A stretch of DNA of 64,000 bases from Hymenobacter chitinivorans DSM 11115 (GTDB lineage: Bacteria; Bacteroidota; Bacteroidia; Cytophagales; Hymenobacteraceae). The notes under the pieces are model-generated. The model was not told the DNA's origin. It was given only the letters and a program-made list of their open reading frames with translations, and searched no databases. Where the stretch lies: contig NZ_PGFA01000005.1 of assembly GCF_002797555.1 (NCBI RefSeq), positions 124,001 through 188,000 on the forward strand, read 5' to 3'. Within the stretch, counting starts at the first letter, position 1. Each line of letters begins with the position of its first letter. Positions 26,438 to 35,085 of the stretch are shown here, in pieces. Position numbers and translations under genes: made by a program.

Positions 26438-27214
26438 CTAGGCGGCGTGGGGCACGGTGGAGAGCTGGCGTTGGAAGGCCACGCGGGCTTCCCGGGCCAG
26501 CTTGTAGTGAGCCGGGGGCAAATCCTGCTGCTCCCCGTACCAAACGTACTCAAACTGTTGGGTCAGCTCCCGGAAAGCGGGCCGCAGTTGACTCGCCGTC
26601 AGCTCGCGCAGGTAGTCGTGGTTGGTCTTGTCGGGCTGCCACTGAATCAGGCCCTGGTCGGTGAGTTGCTTGAGCACGTAGAGGTAACCCAGGCGCACGG
26701 CCAGGCGGTAGTTGCCGGCCGCCTCGGCTTCGGTCAGCAGCGCGTCGAAATCCAGCCCGTGAATGTCTTCCGTGGCCGTATCGTAGGGCAGGGGCATGGT
26801 GCGCGGGGCCCGGCCGAAAGCGCGGGTCAGGTCGACCTGCATAAGCTTGAGCACCACAAACACCAGGGCTATTACCAGCAGGGCGTAGATGCCGTATTCC
26901 CACACTACTTTGCCGCTGGGCGTCGAGAGTACCCCGTCGAGCCAGTGTAGCACCCGGCGCCAGAACAGGCTCCAGGCGCTTTGCTCGCTTTTCACTTCCA
27001 CGTACTGAAACTCGCGCTGGCCCCGCAACTCCCGCAGGTGGCCCGGGGCCGGCTGGCGCAGGCGCACGGCGGAGCTTTGGTCGGCGGGCAGAAGCTGGGC
27101 GCGGCTAGCGGGCCGGGCCGCCGGCGTAGACTGCGCCCAACCGGCTGGAGCGGCCAGCAGTAGCAGAAGCAAGCCACTTGTCCAGAACAAACGCAGGTGA
27201 TAACGCAAAGGCAC
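26438..27214 (-). CDS. DUF4129 domain membrane protein
   Basis: About 258 residues from the GTG at 27214, which gives a normal signal sequence (hydrophobic core followed by GWAQ). A TTG at 27220 or an ATG at 27319 are alternatives; the latter gives an overlong Arg-rich leader and overlaps the upstream gene. A central helix near residues 115-132 is followed by the DUF4129 domain (about 160-255: ALLTEAEAAGNYRLAVRLGYL, HDYLRELTASQL, FEYVWYGE). DUF4129 often occurs fused to transglutaminase proteins of the MoxR cluster. Its function is unknown. Confidence 0.82.
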   Translation of the reverse strand: MPLRYHLRLFWTSGLLLLLLAAPAGWAQSTPAARPASRAQLLPADQSSAVRLRQPAPGHLRELRGQREFQYVEVKSEQSAWSLFWRRVLHWLDGVLSTPSGKVVWEYGIYALLVIALVFVVLKLMQVDLTRAFGRAPRTMPLPYDTATEDIHGLDFDALLTEAEAAGNYRLAVRLGYLYVLKQLTDQGLIQWQPDKTNHDYLRELTASQLRPAFRELTQQFEYVWYGEQQDLPPAHYKLAREARVAFQRQLSTVPHAA

Positions 27215-27299
27215 TAGCAAGGAAAAAACGAAGCGGAGTGTGCTAAGGCCGCGGGGACCCCGGCGGGAAAATAAGGCGGCAACAGCTGGCCCGCCGGAA

Positions 27300-28268
27300 T
27301 TAATACTCGCCTTCCTCATCCGCGCGGTAGGTCTGGTTGTAGGCCAACGGGGCAATGCCCTGCCCGATGTTGTTAATCAGGGAGCGTAGGCCCAGGCCTT
27401 CCTTGCGTTCCACCAGGTTGAAGTACTGGAAGGCGGTGGCCAACAGCGGAATGGCATACGTAAACATGATGCCCAGCGCGTACACGCACTGAGTCAGGAT
27501 GCCCAGCACGTCGGAGTCGAGGCCCGGGACTTTGAGCATCTTGCCAATGATGACGGCGTACTGCGGCAGAACGAACACGAAGCACAGCATACCCTGAATC
27601 ATGCCCGTGACCAGGAGCAGCCCCATCGTCGACCACCACTTGCCCTGTACCAGGTAAAAGGCGCGGCGCAGGCTGTCCCACACGTTGCCGTCTTCCAGCC
27701 ACAAAATGGGGAAATACAGCGTTAGAGGCACCGTTACGTAGAGCAGGACCGGAAAAATGACCAGGAAGAGCAGGCCAAAGTACGAGGTAATGGCCATCAG
27801 GCTGACCATTGTCACCATCACCAGGATATAGAGGCCGAAGAGCAGGCCAAAGGCCGCCAGCATCCGGCCCACTCGCCGCTTGATAACCTGCCAAACCAGC
27901 GCGGGTGTGGGCACGGCTTCGGTGGTCAGAATCACCAGCACGTAGCCGTACACGGTGCTCATCAGCATCACGCCGGCGGCCAGAGCACCCAGCATAGTGA
28001 GCCCCACCCCCGAAAAATAAGAGGGCGTGAGTATCGCCGACGAGTCGAGTTGGCTCCCGGTACCGGCCTGTCCGGCCAGGTTGAAAACGATATTGGTGAA
28101 AAGGCCCAGGCCTACCCCCATGAGTAGGGTGGCGGGCAGCACGAAGTACACCAGACATTTGCCCAGGGGGCGCCAGTGCCTGGTAATAAACTCGAAGGTG
28201 GCCGCGATTTTATTGCCAAAATCCCGTTCCTGCCGAAAATCTGCGGCGGTGGTAAAAGTCGACTTCAT
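27300..28268 (-). CDS. Polytopic membrane protein of the MoxR/SpoIIM block
   Basis: A 322-residue protein I do not place in a named family. A soluble N-terminus of about 38 residues is followed by six predicted helices (about 38-62, 80-110, 130-165, 170-195, 215-245 and 255-290). The C-terminus is acidic (DEEGEY). Such glycerophosphodiesterase-membrane-domain-like proteins commonly sit between SpoIIM and DUF4129 genes in Bacteroidota. It starts 14 bases after the SpoIIM gene, so the genes form one operon. No catalytic motif is visible. Confidence 0.8.
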   Translation of the reverse strand: MKSTFTTAADFRQERDFGNKIAATFEFITRHWRPLGKCLVYFVLPATLLMGVGLGLFTNIVFNLAGQAGTGSQLDSSAILTPSYFSGVGLTMLGALAAGVMLMSTVYGYVLVILTTEAVPTPALVWQVIKRRVGRMLAAFGLLFGLYILVMVTMVSLMAITSYFGLLFLVIFPVLLYVTVPLTLYFPILWLEDGNVWDSLRRAFYLVQGKWWSTMGLLLVTGMIQGMLCFVFVLPQYAVIIGKMLKVPGLDSDVLGILTQCVYALGIMFTYAIPLLATAFQYFNLVERKEGLGLRSLINNIGQGIAPLAYNQTYRADEEGEY

Positions 28269-28282
28269 AGGGAGAGAGCAGG

Positions 28283-29233
28283 TCAGGAAGTACGGACCCG
28301 GCGAGCCAGCTGCCGCGGATACAGAATAAAATACCAGATGATAAAAGCGGCCGAAGTTCCAATAATCAGCAGGCTCAGCAGCATGGGCATTTCGGTGTGG
28401 CGCGTCACGAAGCCTTCCAGAAAGCCGGCCACGATAAAAATCGGAACCAGGCCCAGGGCCAGCTTCAGCCCGTCGCGGGCGCCCTGCCGGAAGGAGTCGG
28501 CCCGGGAGAAGGTGCCGGGAAACAGCAGGCTGCGCCCCATAACCAGCCCGGCGCCGCCGGCCAGCACCACGGCCGAGATTTCCAGCGTCCCATGAATCCA
28601 GATGGTGAGCAAAGAGGGCAGCAGAACCCCTTTCTGGTAGAAAAAATACTGGAAGGAGCCCAGCATTACCCCGTTGCGAAACAGGGCCCAGACCGTGCCC
28701 AAACCCAGCGTAGCCCCCAGGGCATAGGCCGTCAGGGCCACGTAAATGTTGTTGATGGTGATGTAGAGAAACATCGGCGCCTCGCTCGCGCCCTTGTACA
28801 CGGCCATTGGGTCGCCCCGCTCGATGTTCTCCAGGGTGCGGTTCACGTACTCGTCGCCGAGCACGACGCGCACGAAGGTGTCGTCGTAGGCGGCCGAGAG
28901 TCCGCCTAGCAGAGTGAAAAGCGTAAACAGGATCAGCGACCAGGCCATGCTGCGGTGGTGCTGGGCTACCAGCAGCGGCAGCTCGTGGCGCCAGAAGTGG
29001 CCGAAGCGCGTGGTAGTTTCGCTCTTGTTTTTGTAGAGCTTCTGGTGCAGGCGGGCCGTCAGCTCATTCAGGTAGTGCGTGGTGGTGGAAGCCGGGTAAA
29101 AGGTCTGGGCGTACGCCAAGTCATCGGTCAGCTCGATAAAGCGGGCGGCCAGCTCGTCGGGACCAGCGGGGGGCTCATTTTCGTAGCGCCGCCATTTTGC
29201 TTCATTTTGCCGAAGAAATACCGCCTCACGCAT
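28283..29233 (-). CDS. SpoIIM-family (stage II sporulation protein M) membrane protein
   Basis: A 316-residue protein: a helical cytoplasmic N-terminus of about 95 residues (MREAVFLRQNEAKW start), then six helices with the SpoIIM/DUF95 features NNIYVALTAYALGATLGLGT and WIHGTLEISAVVLAGGAGL. In sporulating bacteria SpoIIM belongs to a peptidoglycan-remodelling complex; in non-sporulating Bacteroidota the homologue lies next to RDD and MoxR genes and its role is not known. It is the first gene of the minus-strand block and is divergent from the RDD gene. Confidence 0.9.
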   Translation of the reverse strand: MREAVFLRQNEAKWRRYENEPPAGPDELAARFIELTDDLAYAQTFYPASTTTHYLNELTARLHQKLYKNKSETTTRFGHFWRHELPLLVAQHHRSMAWSLILFTLFTLLGGLSAAYDDTFVRVVLGDEYVNRTLENIERGDPMAVYKGASEAPMFLYITINNIYVALTAYALGATLGLGTVWALFRNGVMLGSFQYFFYQKGVLLPSLLTIWIHGTLEISAVVLAGGAGLVMGRSLLFPGTFSRADSFRQGARDGLKLALGLVPIFIVAGFLEGFVTRHTEMPMLLSLLIIGTSAAFIIWYFILYPRQLARRVRTS

Positions 29234-29438
29234 ATACTGGGTTCATAACTAACAAGCATCGTTTCAAGCGGCCGACCGGCGTGGCTGGGGCCCGGTAGGC
29301 CGGGAGGAGCCCGGCTTTTCCGAATGCATCAGGCCCGGTCCGGGACCGTACGCAACCGGACCCGGATTTGCGAAGATTGGTAAATTTTTCGACCTGATTG
29401 CCTTTACATAAGGACTAAATTCCGTCCTTGGCGTGCCC

Positions 29439-29467
29439 TTGGGCTTTTTCTGCAATTAGTACTTTTC
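29439..29467 (+). promoter_or_regulatory. Candidate promoter for the RDD gene
   Basis: TTG at 29439-29441 and TACTTTTC at 29460-29467 (7 of 8 to TAnnTTTG) with an 18-base spacer, 15 bases before the ATG. The rest of 29234-29438, the divergent spacer, shows no other clear motif. Confidence 0.4.
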
Positions 29468-29482
29468 TCCCGTTGTCCTGTT

Positions 29483-30208
29483 ATGAGTACCATTCGCGTC
29501 CAGACCACCCAGAACGTCACGCTCGAATACGAGGTGGCCAGCGTTGGGGAGCGTATCGTGGCCAATATCGTTGATACCCTGATTATCATTGGTTGGGCAG
29601 TGGCCTGGGTGCTGCTGCTTACCCTGCTAGACATCAAGGAGGAGGCTATGTTTTTAATCGTGGCCCTGCTGGTAGGCCTGCCATACATGTTTTACCACCT
29701 GCTCTGCGAAATTCTGTTCAATGGCCAGAGCCTGGGTAAAAAAGCCCGGCACATCAAGGTTATCCGCCTCGACGGCACCCCGCCCCGCATCGGCGACTAC
29801 CTGCTGCGCTGGGTGCTGCGCATCGTGGATATGGGCTTTATGGGCGGCTTGGTGGCGGTAATCGTGATTCTGGCTAACGGCAAAGGGCAGCGCGTCGGCG
29901 ACCTGGCCGCGGGTACTTGCGTGGTCAGTACCCGCCCCCGCCAGAACGTGGGCAGCCTGCTGGCTCCCGACCTGACGGACGTCAACTACGTGGTGGTGTT
30001 TCCCCAGGCAGCCCTGCTCGCCGACCACGACGTGGCTACCATCCGGCAATTACTGGCCAAAGGGCTGGAGCGGGATAATTACTTATTCATCAACGAAGTG
30101 GCCAACCGCGTCAAGCAAGTAACCGGCGTGCAAACCGACCTGAACGACGAAGCCTTTCTGCGCACTATTCTGCGTGACCACGCCCACCTGGCCGCCCAGG
30201 GAAGCTAA
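29483..30208 (+). CDS. RDD family membrane protein
   Basis: A 241-residue protein with an RDD domain (about residues 15-150): SVGERIVANIVDTLIIIGW, then NGQSLGKKARHIKV and NGKGQRVGDLAAGTCVV. Three or four helices are followed by a soluble C-terminal region of about 85 residues. RDD proteins are small membrane proteins, some linked to ion exchange. The gene is divergent from SpoIIM and belongs to the same conserved neighbourhood (RDD, SpoIIM, DUF4129, DUF4350, MoxR, DUF58). It ends at a strong bidirectional terminator. Confidence 0.9.
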   Translation: MSTIRVQTTQNVTLEYEVASVGERIVANIVDTLIIIGWAVAWVLLLTLLDIKEEAMFLIVALLVGLPYMFYHLLCEILFNGQSLGKKARHIKVIRLDGTPPRIGDYLLRWVLRIVDMGFMGGLVAVIVILANGKGQRVGDLAAGTCVVSTRPRQNVGSLLAPDLTDVNYVVVFPQAALLADHDVATIRQLLAKGLERDNYLFINEVANRVKQVTGVQTDLNDEAFLRTILRDHAHLAAQGS

Positions 30209-30228
30209 GACGGTCCGTATTGAAAAGC

Positions 30229-30266
30229 AAAAAAGCCCCTTCGCAACTTGCGAAGGGGCTTTTTTA
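30229..30266. terminator. Bidirectional terminator, RDD / DUF4394 genes
   Basis: A perfect stem AGCCCCTTCGCAA / TTGCGAAGGGGCT with A-run before and T-run after, lying between convergent genes. Confidence 0.92.
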
Positions 30267-30289
30267 GTGTTCAGCTACCGTAGCGAAAC

Positions 30290-32290
30290 TTAGTCGAGCA
30301 GGACGCCGCGCTGGGTACCGGCCGCCTGGCCATCGAGCAGCAGCTGGAAGAAGTACACACCCTGCCGCAGGTTTGAAGTGCTGTTCCAGCGGATACCCTG
30401 GGTACCAGCGCCCAAACGGCCCGCTTCAATCCGGTCGACCTGCCGGCCCAGGGCATCGGTCACGACCAGCGTCACCCGGGCCGGGGCGGCCAGCGTGAAG
30501 GCTAGGCGGGTTTCGGCCGTCAGCGGGTTGGGGTAGAGGCCCAGGCCAGCTACTTCCGTCCGCTCGCGGGTGCCGGTGGTAACGCCCGTGGCGGCGGCCA
30601 CGGCAATGTCGCGGACGGTAATCCCGTTGCCGATGACGCCCACGGAAGTGGCCGCACCGGTAGTTAGGTTCACGGTGTAGAAGGAGCTATTGGCCGATGT
30701 GCCCGTGGTAGCCACCAAGTAAGCCGAGTTGGTACCCCCGGCGGTGCTGTAGATATCCATATCCACGTTGGCCGGGTTGGTATTGGCCACGATGCCGGAG
30801 CTGCCCACGGTGGTCAGCTGCCCGTCGGCGGGCGGGTTGGCCGTACTCTGGGTGTTGAGCAGGTTCAGGACTTCGTCGTAGTTGTAGAGCGTGGTGGTGG
30901 TAGAGCCCGCGAAGCTGTTGGTGTAAGCCACGGCGCCGATGGTAGGCGTGTTGGTGCCAGTAGTGTAAGCTACGGGGCCATCGGTGGCGGCCAGCGTACC
31001 GGTTACCGGGTTGAGGCGGTAGTTGTTACGGTTAGCGCCCACCACCCGAATCCGGTCCACGGTGGGGTTGAAGTCGAAGCTGACGCCGCCCGTGCCCAGG
31101 GCCAGGGCAAACACGCCGCTGGTAGGGGTAGCCACGCCGGTGGTGCCGTTGATGGTGTAAAGCTGGGCCGTCTGGGCCGTAGAGTTGTAGCCCAGGGCGT
31201 ACAGGGCGTTATTCAGGGGCCGCACGTCGAGGCCCACCAGGGTTTGGGCCGCATCGACGCCGGTAATGCCCACGGCCGTGCGCACCAACGAGGGCTGGGC
31301 CGAGTCGAAGGTAAGCAGGTTGGTACCCGCCAGGGCGTACACCAGCTGACCGGTAATGACCGGCAAGGTAGTGGGCCGGCTGATAGCCAGAGCTATATCT
31401 ACTACGCTGAACCCGTTATTGGCTCCCAAGGTGCGGCCGGCCGTTGCAGCGCCGGTGGTCAGGTTGACCGAGAAAAGGAGGTTGGTAGCCGTGAACGTAG
31501 TTGGGGAAATCGTCGATACCGACATGTAGGCCTCGTTTTGGCCCGAAGTCGGGTTGAAGTAAATATCGAGGTCTGATACCTGGAAGTTAGTGTTGATTGG
31601 TTCCCCCAAAGGCCCCACGGTGTTGAGCGTACCGTTGTTGGGCGGGTCCTGGCGCACGAGCCGGTTAAACTTATCATCAAGGTTGAAGAGCGTGGTGCCC
31701 GTGGCCCCAATGTAGGAGTTGGTGTAAGCCGACGAGCCCACGCCCGGCACCTGACCAGCATTTGCGTCGGTTGCCGCGTAGGCCAGGTTGCCGTCGGTGG
31801 CGGCCACGGCCCCGGTCACGGGGTTCAGGCGGTAGTTGGCCTGGGTCAGGCCCGCCGTTACGCGGATCCGGTCCACGGTGGGGTTGAAGTCGAAGCCGAC
31901 GCGGGTGCCGCCGTCCCGGCCCAGGTTCAGGCTGATCAGACCGCCCACCGGCGTGAGGGCGCCCGTGGGAGCCAGGGTGTAGAGCTGGGCGTTGTTAGTC
32001 GTAACGTTGTCGTTGTAACCCAGGGCAAAAAGCTGCCCCGTGGCCGGCCGCACATCAATACCCACCAGCTCCTGGTCGGCGCCCAGGCCGGTAATCGGTA
32101 ACGAGGGGGTAAATGTGCCCGGCGTCGCAATCTGGAACGTGCCCAGGCCGTAGTCCCCGAGTTGGTTTATGGTGAGTGCGTAGGCGGTTTGGGCGGCGGC
32201 CGGGGCGGCAGCGGCCGTCAGGCCTACGATTGTGAAACCGAGTAAGGCTTTGCTAAAAGCCAGCAATGGGTTTGTAACGTTTTTTTTCAT
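30290..32290 (-). CDS. DUF4394-repeat exported protein with type IX secretion sorting domain
   Basis: A 666-residue protein with a signal sequence (residues 1-33, ending PAAAQ). Two tandem DUF4394 domains follow (about 37-305 and 315-570). Each repeats the same elements: LVGIDVRP or LVGLDVRP, FALGYN or YALGYN, FDFNPTVDRIRV and NYRLNPVTG. A C-terminal sorting domain (about 585-666) begins LGLYPNPLTAETRL and ends with QGVYFFQLL, as in proteins exported by the type IX system. The function of DUF4394 is unknown; the protein is probably on the cell surface. Confidence 0.9.
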   Translation of the reverse strand: MKKNVTNPLLAFSKALLGFTIVGLTAAAAPAAAQTAYALTINQLGDYGLGTFQIATPGTFTPSLPITGLGADQELVGIDVRPATGQLFALGYNDNVTTNNAQLYTLAPTGALTPVGGLISLNLGRDGGTRVGFDFNPTVDRIRVTAGLTQANYRLNPVTGAVAATDGNLAYAATDANAGQVPGVGSSAYTNSYIGATGTTLFNLDDKFNRLVRQDPPNNGTLNTVGPLGEPINTNFQVSDLDIYFNPTSGQNEAYMSVSTISPTTFTATNLLFSVNLTTGAATAGRTLGANNGFSVVDIALAISRPTTLPVITGQLVYALAGTNLLTFDSAQPSLVRTAVGITGVDAAQTLVGLDVRPLNNALYALGYNSTAQTAQLYTINGTTGVATPTSGVFALALGTGGVSFDFNPTVDRIRVVGANRNNYRLNPVTGTLAATDGPVAYTTGTNTPTIGAVAYTNSFAGSTTTTLYNYDEVLNLLNTQSTANPPADGQLTTVGSSGIVANTNPANVDMDIYSTAGGTNSAYLVATTGTSANSSFYTVNLTTGAATSVGVIGNGITVRDIAVAAATGVTTGTRERTEVAGLGLYPNPLTAETRLAFTLAAPARVTLVVTDALGRQVDRIEAGRLGAGTQGIRWNSTSNLRQGVYFFQLLLDGQAAGTQRGVLLD

Positions 32291-32467
32291 GATAATGGCA
32301 ACTGGGGATGAAGAATTGAAGGCCGGTAGCCACCGGCCCGGATGTGGTTGTTGGACCTCTACGGGTATCCGGGCGACTTTGGATTGAATTAATTAATTTT
32401 TAATACGGAGCCGACTTGGCAGCTCTTGTTGTAGCCGAGGTTTGGCGCCGTTCGGCGAGGGACCTAA

Positions 32468-32508
32468 ACAGACGAGGGCAGCCTCCAATGGAAGCTGCCC
32501 TCGTCTGT
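32468..32508 (-). terminator. Strong hairpin downstream of the SDR gene
   Basis: A perfect 15-bp stem (32468-32482 with 32494-32508, arm ACAGACGAGGGCAGC) and 11-base loop, 23 bases past the SDR stop. On the minus strand it is followed only by TTTAGG, so termination would rely on the stem. Confidence 0.65.
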
Positions 32509-32530
32509 AGTGATGAGCAGTTGGCCGGAA

Positions 32531-33262
32531 TTACCAGGCCACCGGCTTGCCCTGCCAGGTCACGAAACTGCCGTTTTCCTCGGCGTGAAGCTGGTCGGTG
32601 AGGCGGATGATGCCCCGGGCCGAGTCGGCAGCGGGCAGGGCCGCGCCGGTACCGCCCATGTCGGTACGCATCCAGCCCGGGTCCACCATGATGGAGATGA
32701 TGCCGTAGTGGCCCGCTTCGGCGGCCAGAGTGCGCATGTACATGTTCATGGCTGCCTTGCTGGCGCTGTAGTGGTAGTGGCTGCCCGAGGCCTTGAGCTC
32801 CAACGAGCCCAGCCCCGACGACAAGCTCACCACCCGGCTTTTATGGCCGGCCTTGAGCAGGGGTAAGAACTGCTGGGTCACCAGCAACGGCCCCACGGCG
32901 TTAGTGGCGAAGACCTGCATGGCGTCGTCGTAGCGCAGCTGGCCCAGCTTCTGGGTTTCGGAACTGTCGTCGATGCCCGAGCCGGGGTGGCCGGGCAGGA
33001 TGCCGGCGTTGTTGATCAGAATGTCGAGGTGGTCGGTGGCGGCGGCCACCTGCTCGTAGGCCGCCGTTAGCGACTCAGCCCGGGTCACGTCCAGGGGCAG
33101 CACCACGAGCTGGCCGGGGTACTGCTGGCCCAGGGCCTGCAGGTCGGTGGCGCCCTCGGGCTGGCGGGTGGCGGCAAAGACCTGGTCGCCGCGCTCCAGG
33201 TACTGCCGGGTGAGTTCGAGGCCCAGGCCGCGGTTGGCCCCGGTGATAAGCACAGATTTCAT
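32531..33262 (-). CDS. Short-chain dehydrogenase/reductase
   Basis: A 243-residue classical SDR. The cofactor motif TGANRGLGLEL (residues 7-17), the NNAG motif (ILINNAG near residue 85), a catalytic Ser in VVSLSSGLG and Tyr-x3-Lys in YSASKAAM are present. It is a NAD(P)H-dependent oxidoreductase of unknown substrate; the form resembles C-factor or sniffer-type carbonyl reductases. The start at 33262 is chosen because the frame upstream runs through a terminator at 33375-33412. It appears to be a single-gene unit. Confidence 0.9.
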   Translation of the reverse strand: MKSVLITGANRGLGLELTRQYLERGDQVFAATRQPEGATDLQALGQQYPGQLVVLPLDVTRAESLTAAYEQVAAATDHLDILINNAGILPGHPGSGIDDSSETQKLGQLRYDDAMQVFATNAVGPLLVTQQFLPLLKAGHKSRVVSLSSGLGSLELKASGSHYHYSASKAAMNMYMRTLAAEAGHYGIISIMVDPGWMRTDMGGTGAALPAADSARGIIRLTDQLHAEENGSFVTWQGKPVAW

Positions 33263-33374
33263 GGGTGGAGAGCTTAAGGGAATACAATGACGAAACCGAG
33301 GGCAAAAGTGGGTTTGCCCCCGGAAGTTTAGGTAAATAAAAGCCGGATTGGGAATGAACAAGCCCGTGAGGCGC

Positions 33375-33412
33375 AAAAAAGCCGGTCGGGAACGTTCCCG
33401 ACCGGCTTTTTT
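33375..33412 (-). terminator. Terminator after the 163-residue RDD gene
   Basis: Perfect stem GCCGGTCGGGAACG / CGTTCCCGACCGGC with flanking A and T runs, 25 bases past the RDD stop in the minus direction. It works on either strand. Confidence 0.9.
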
Positions 33413-33437
33413 GTGGCGGCACTAGAACGGGGCAGCC

Positions 33438-33929
33438 TTAGTTGGTCTTCACGACCCGGGTATTCGACAGCCGGTCGTGCATGCCGGGCCCGTCGGTCAA
33501 AAAGCTGAAGGCTTCGAAGGGAATCATCCGGCACAGGGTCCGCTTGGCAATGGCCGAGGCCGTGGGCTTGGTGCCATCTTCCATTACCACCCGGGTGCGG
33601 GTGATGAGCTTGCCCAGCGTGCGGCCCGTGAGCAGCTCCATACCAAAATAGTAAGCAAACAGCACGCCTAGGCTCAACAGCGTACCCAGGGGCCCATCCA
33701 GGCTGTCAACAATGGCCGCGTTGCCGATAACAGCCGACAAAATGCCCAGGACTACGGCCAGGGCAAAGAAAAGCATGTAAAAGGCAATGGTGTCAATAAC
33801 GGAGTTGGCGAAGCGCTGGCCCGAGGTGGCCAGGGTCAGGGCCAGGGGAGAGTCGAGCAGATCGGCAAATACCGAAGGGTTTTCAACCCGGTCGTCGGTG
33901 TAGTCTTGATCAAGGTAGTCCTGTTGCAT
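33438..33929 (-). CDS. RDD family membrane protein
   Basis: A 163-residue RDD protein. An acidic N-terminus (residues 1-30) is followed by the RDD helices: GQRFANSVIDTIAFYMLFF (about 37-60), a second helix near 63-105, then GRTLGKLITRTRVV and a C-terminal KRTLCRMIPFEAFSF helix. This is one of three RDD or RDD-like genes within about 7 kb. The substrate is unknown. Confidence 0.87.
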   Translation of the reverse strand: MQQDYLDQDYTDDRVENPSVFADLLDSPLALTLATSGQRFANSVIDTIAFYMLFFALAVVLGILSAVIGNAAIVDSLDGPLGTLLSLGVLFAYYFGMELLTGRTLGKLITRTRVVMEDGTKPTASAIAKRTLCRMIPFEAFSFLTDGPGMHDRLSNTRVVKTN

Positions 33930-34225
33930 AAAGTTGATTAAAAGTTAGCCTACAAGATGAGCAGAAATTACGCGGGAGCAAGGGCCGCAAAGGCGGTACG
34001 AATGCAAAAAAAACGTCCGGGCCGAAGTTCCGAACGGTCGGAATAGAAACCGGCTAAGGCGGGCAGCGCGGTGTGGCGGGCCTGCACGTCGACCTGGTTG
34101 AAGTCGACCTCGGCCGGAAACGCCGCCCCTAGGCAAGGCAACTGAGAAGCCCGGTATCCATCCACCCACGCCCAGGTAGAAGCGTCTAGCTGCGTCTCGC
34201 CATTCCTATCGGGGCAGACGTGTTA

Positions 34226-34861
34226 TTACCTCAGCGCCGTGACTACTATCTCCGAACGGTATGTTTTGGGTAGCTTCGGTAGCGACTTGCTCAGCTTCTC
34301 AAGCTTAGAGCTGCTGCCCTTTAGAAAGTACACAACAAAATAGCAGCGCGTTTTAACGGCCCTGCCCCGGGCAATAGCCGGTATCCACTGGGGCGGCATT
34401 TTTTGAAAGGCCCGGAGCGTTTGTTCCATAAAGGGAGTGGGCATAGCCTCCTCTACGGTTAGGTCTTCCGTCCGGCCTTGCTCATTCACAACGAAGGAGT
34501 ACACCACGCGGCCCTCTGTCTGCGGTTGGGGGATTTGAATGGTTTTGCCAGCTTCTAGTAAATACTCAACCGTGCTTGCCATCATGCGAGGTGGGCGGTT
34601 GGGTACAATAGAGTTCCACGCATTATCCAGCCAAACGATATAATGCGCGGTGTCGGCGGGCATATAAGCAACGCGGCTGGAATCATAATTCATAATCAGC
34701 TCTAGCCTGCCCGCACCATCATAGTATTCCCAGCGGCCGGTGCGCCGATTATCAGTAACTGTACCCTTCTCAAACTTGGTGTTAACCTTTTCAATGCTGC
34801 CGTTTTGAGCCAGGCCTGGCAGGGCCAGCAATACGAGAAGAGTTGCGAAATAGAAACGCAC
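34226..34861 (-). CDS. Exported TonB C-terminal-like protein
   Basis: A 211-residue protein with a signal sequence (residues 1-18, ending GLAQ). A short MORN-like segment (TGRWEYYDGAGRLEL, about 42-56) precedes a TonB C-terminal-like domain (about 112-180), with the typical GRVVYSFVVNEQGRTEDL, then ALRAFQKMPPQWIPA-like text. A basic tail follows. Such proteins are often annotated as energy transducer TonB, but there is no N-terminal membrane anchor of TonB type here; it may be a periplasmic relative. The 296-base gap downstream (33930-34225) shows no gene. Confidence 0.75.
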   Translation of the reverse strand: MRFYFATLLVLLALPGLAQNGSIEKVNTKFEKGTVTDNRRTGRWEYYDGAGRLELIMNYDSSRVAYMPADTAHYIVWLDNAWNSIVPNRPPRMMASTVEYLLEAGKTIQIPQPQTEGRVVYSFVVNEQGRTEDLTVEEAMPTPFMEQTLRAFQKMPPQWIPAIARGRAVKTRCYFVVYFLKGSSSKLEKLSKSLPKLPKTYRSEIVVTALR

Positions 34862-34886
34862 GTGGAATTAGAAGAAAGTTGTTCGG

Positions 34887-34894
34887 CAAATATA
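34887..34894 (-). promoter_or_regulatory. Candidate -7 element for the TonB-C-like gene
   Basis: On the minus strand TATATTTG matches TAnnTTTG exactly, 26 bases before the ATG. No -33 box is evident. Confidence 0.45.
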
Positions 34895-35085
34895 CCCGAA
34901 AGGCTACCGGAAGAATTGCCTGGACTGCTCGCACAGTCGCCCGGCTGTGCCGAGTCACCCTTAAGAGGTAGCACCTCTGCTGCGAATTAGCCCCGCCGCA
35001 GGAATGAGCTTATAGAGCGGGACGCGCACGGCCGAGCCACGAGGCTTTCGATGTAGTGAATTAATCAGTATATTAAAGTAAATAC

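Noticed and set aside
33945..34169. Minus-strand open frames between RDD and TonB-C-like genes
   Set aside because: Overlapping frames of equal length with no start context or family motif; treated as non-coding.
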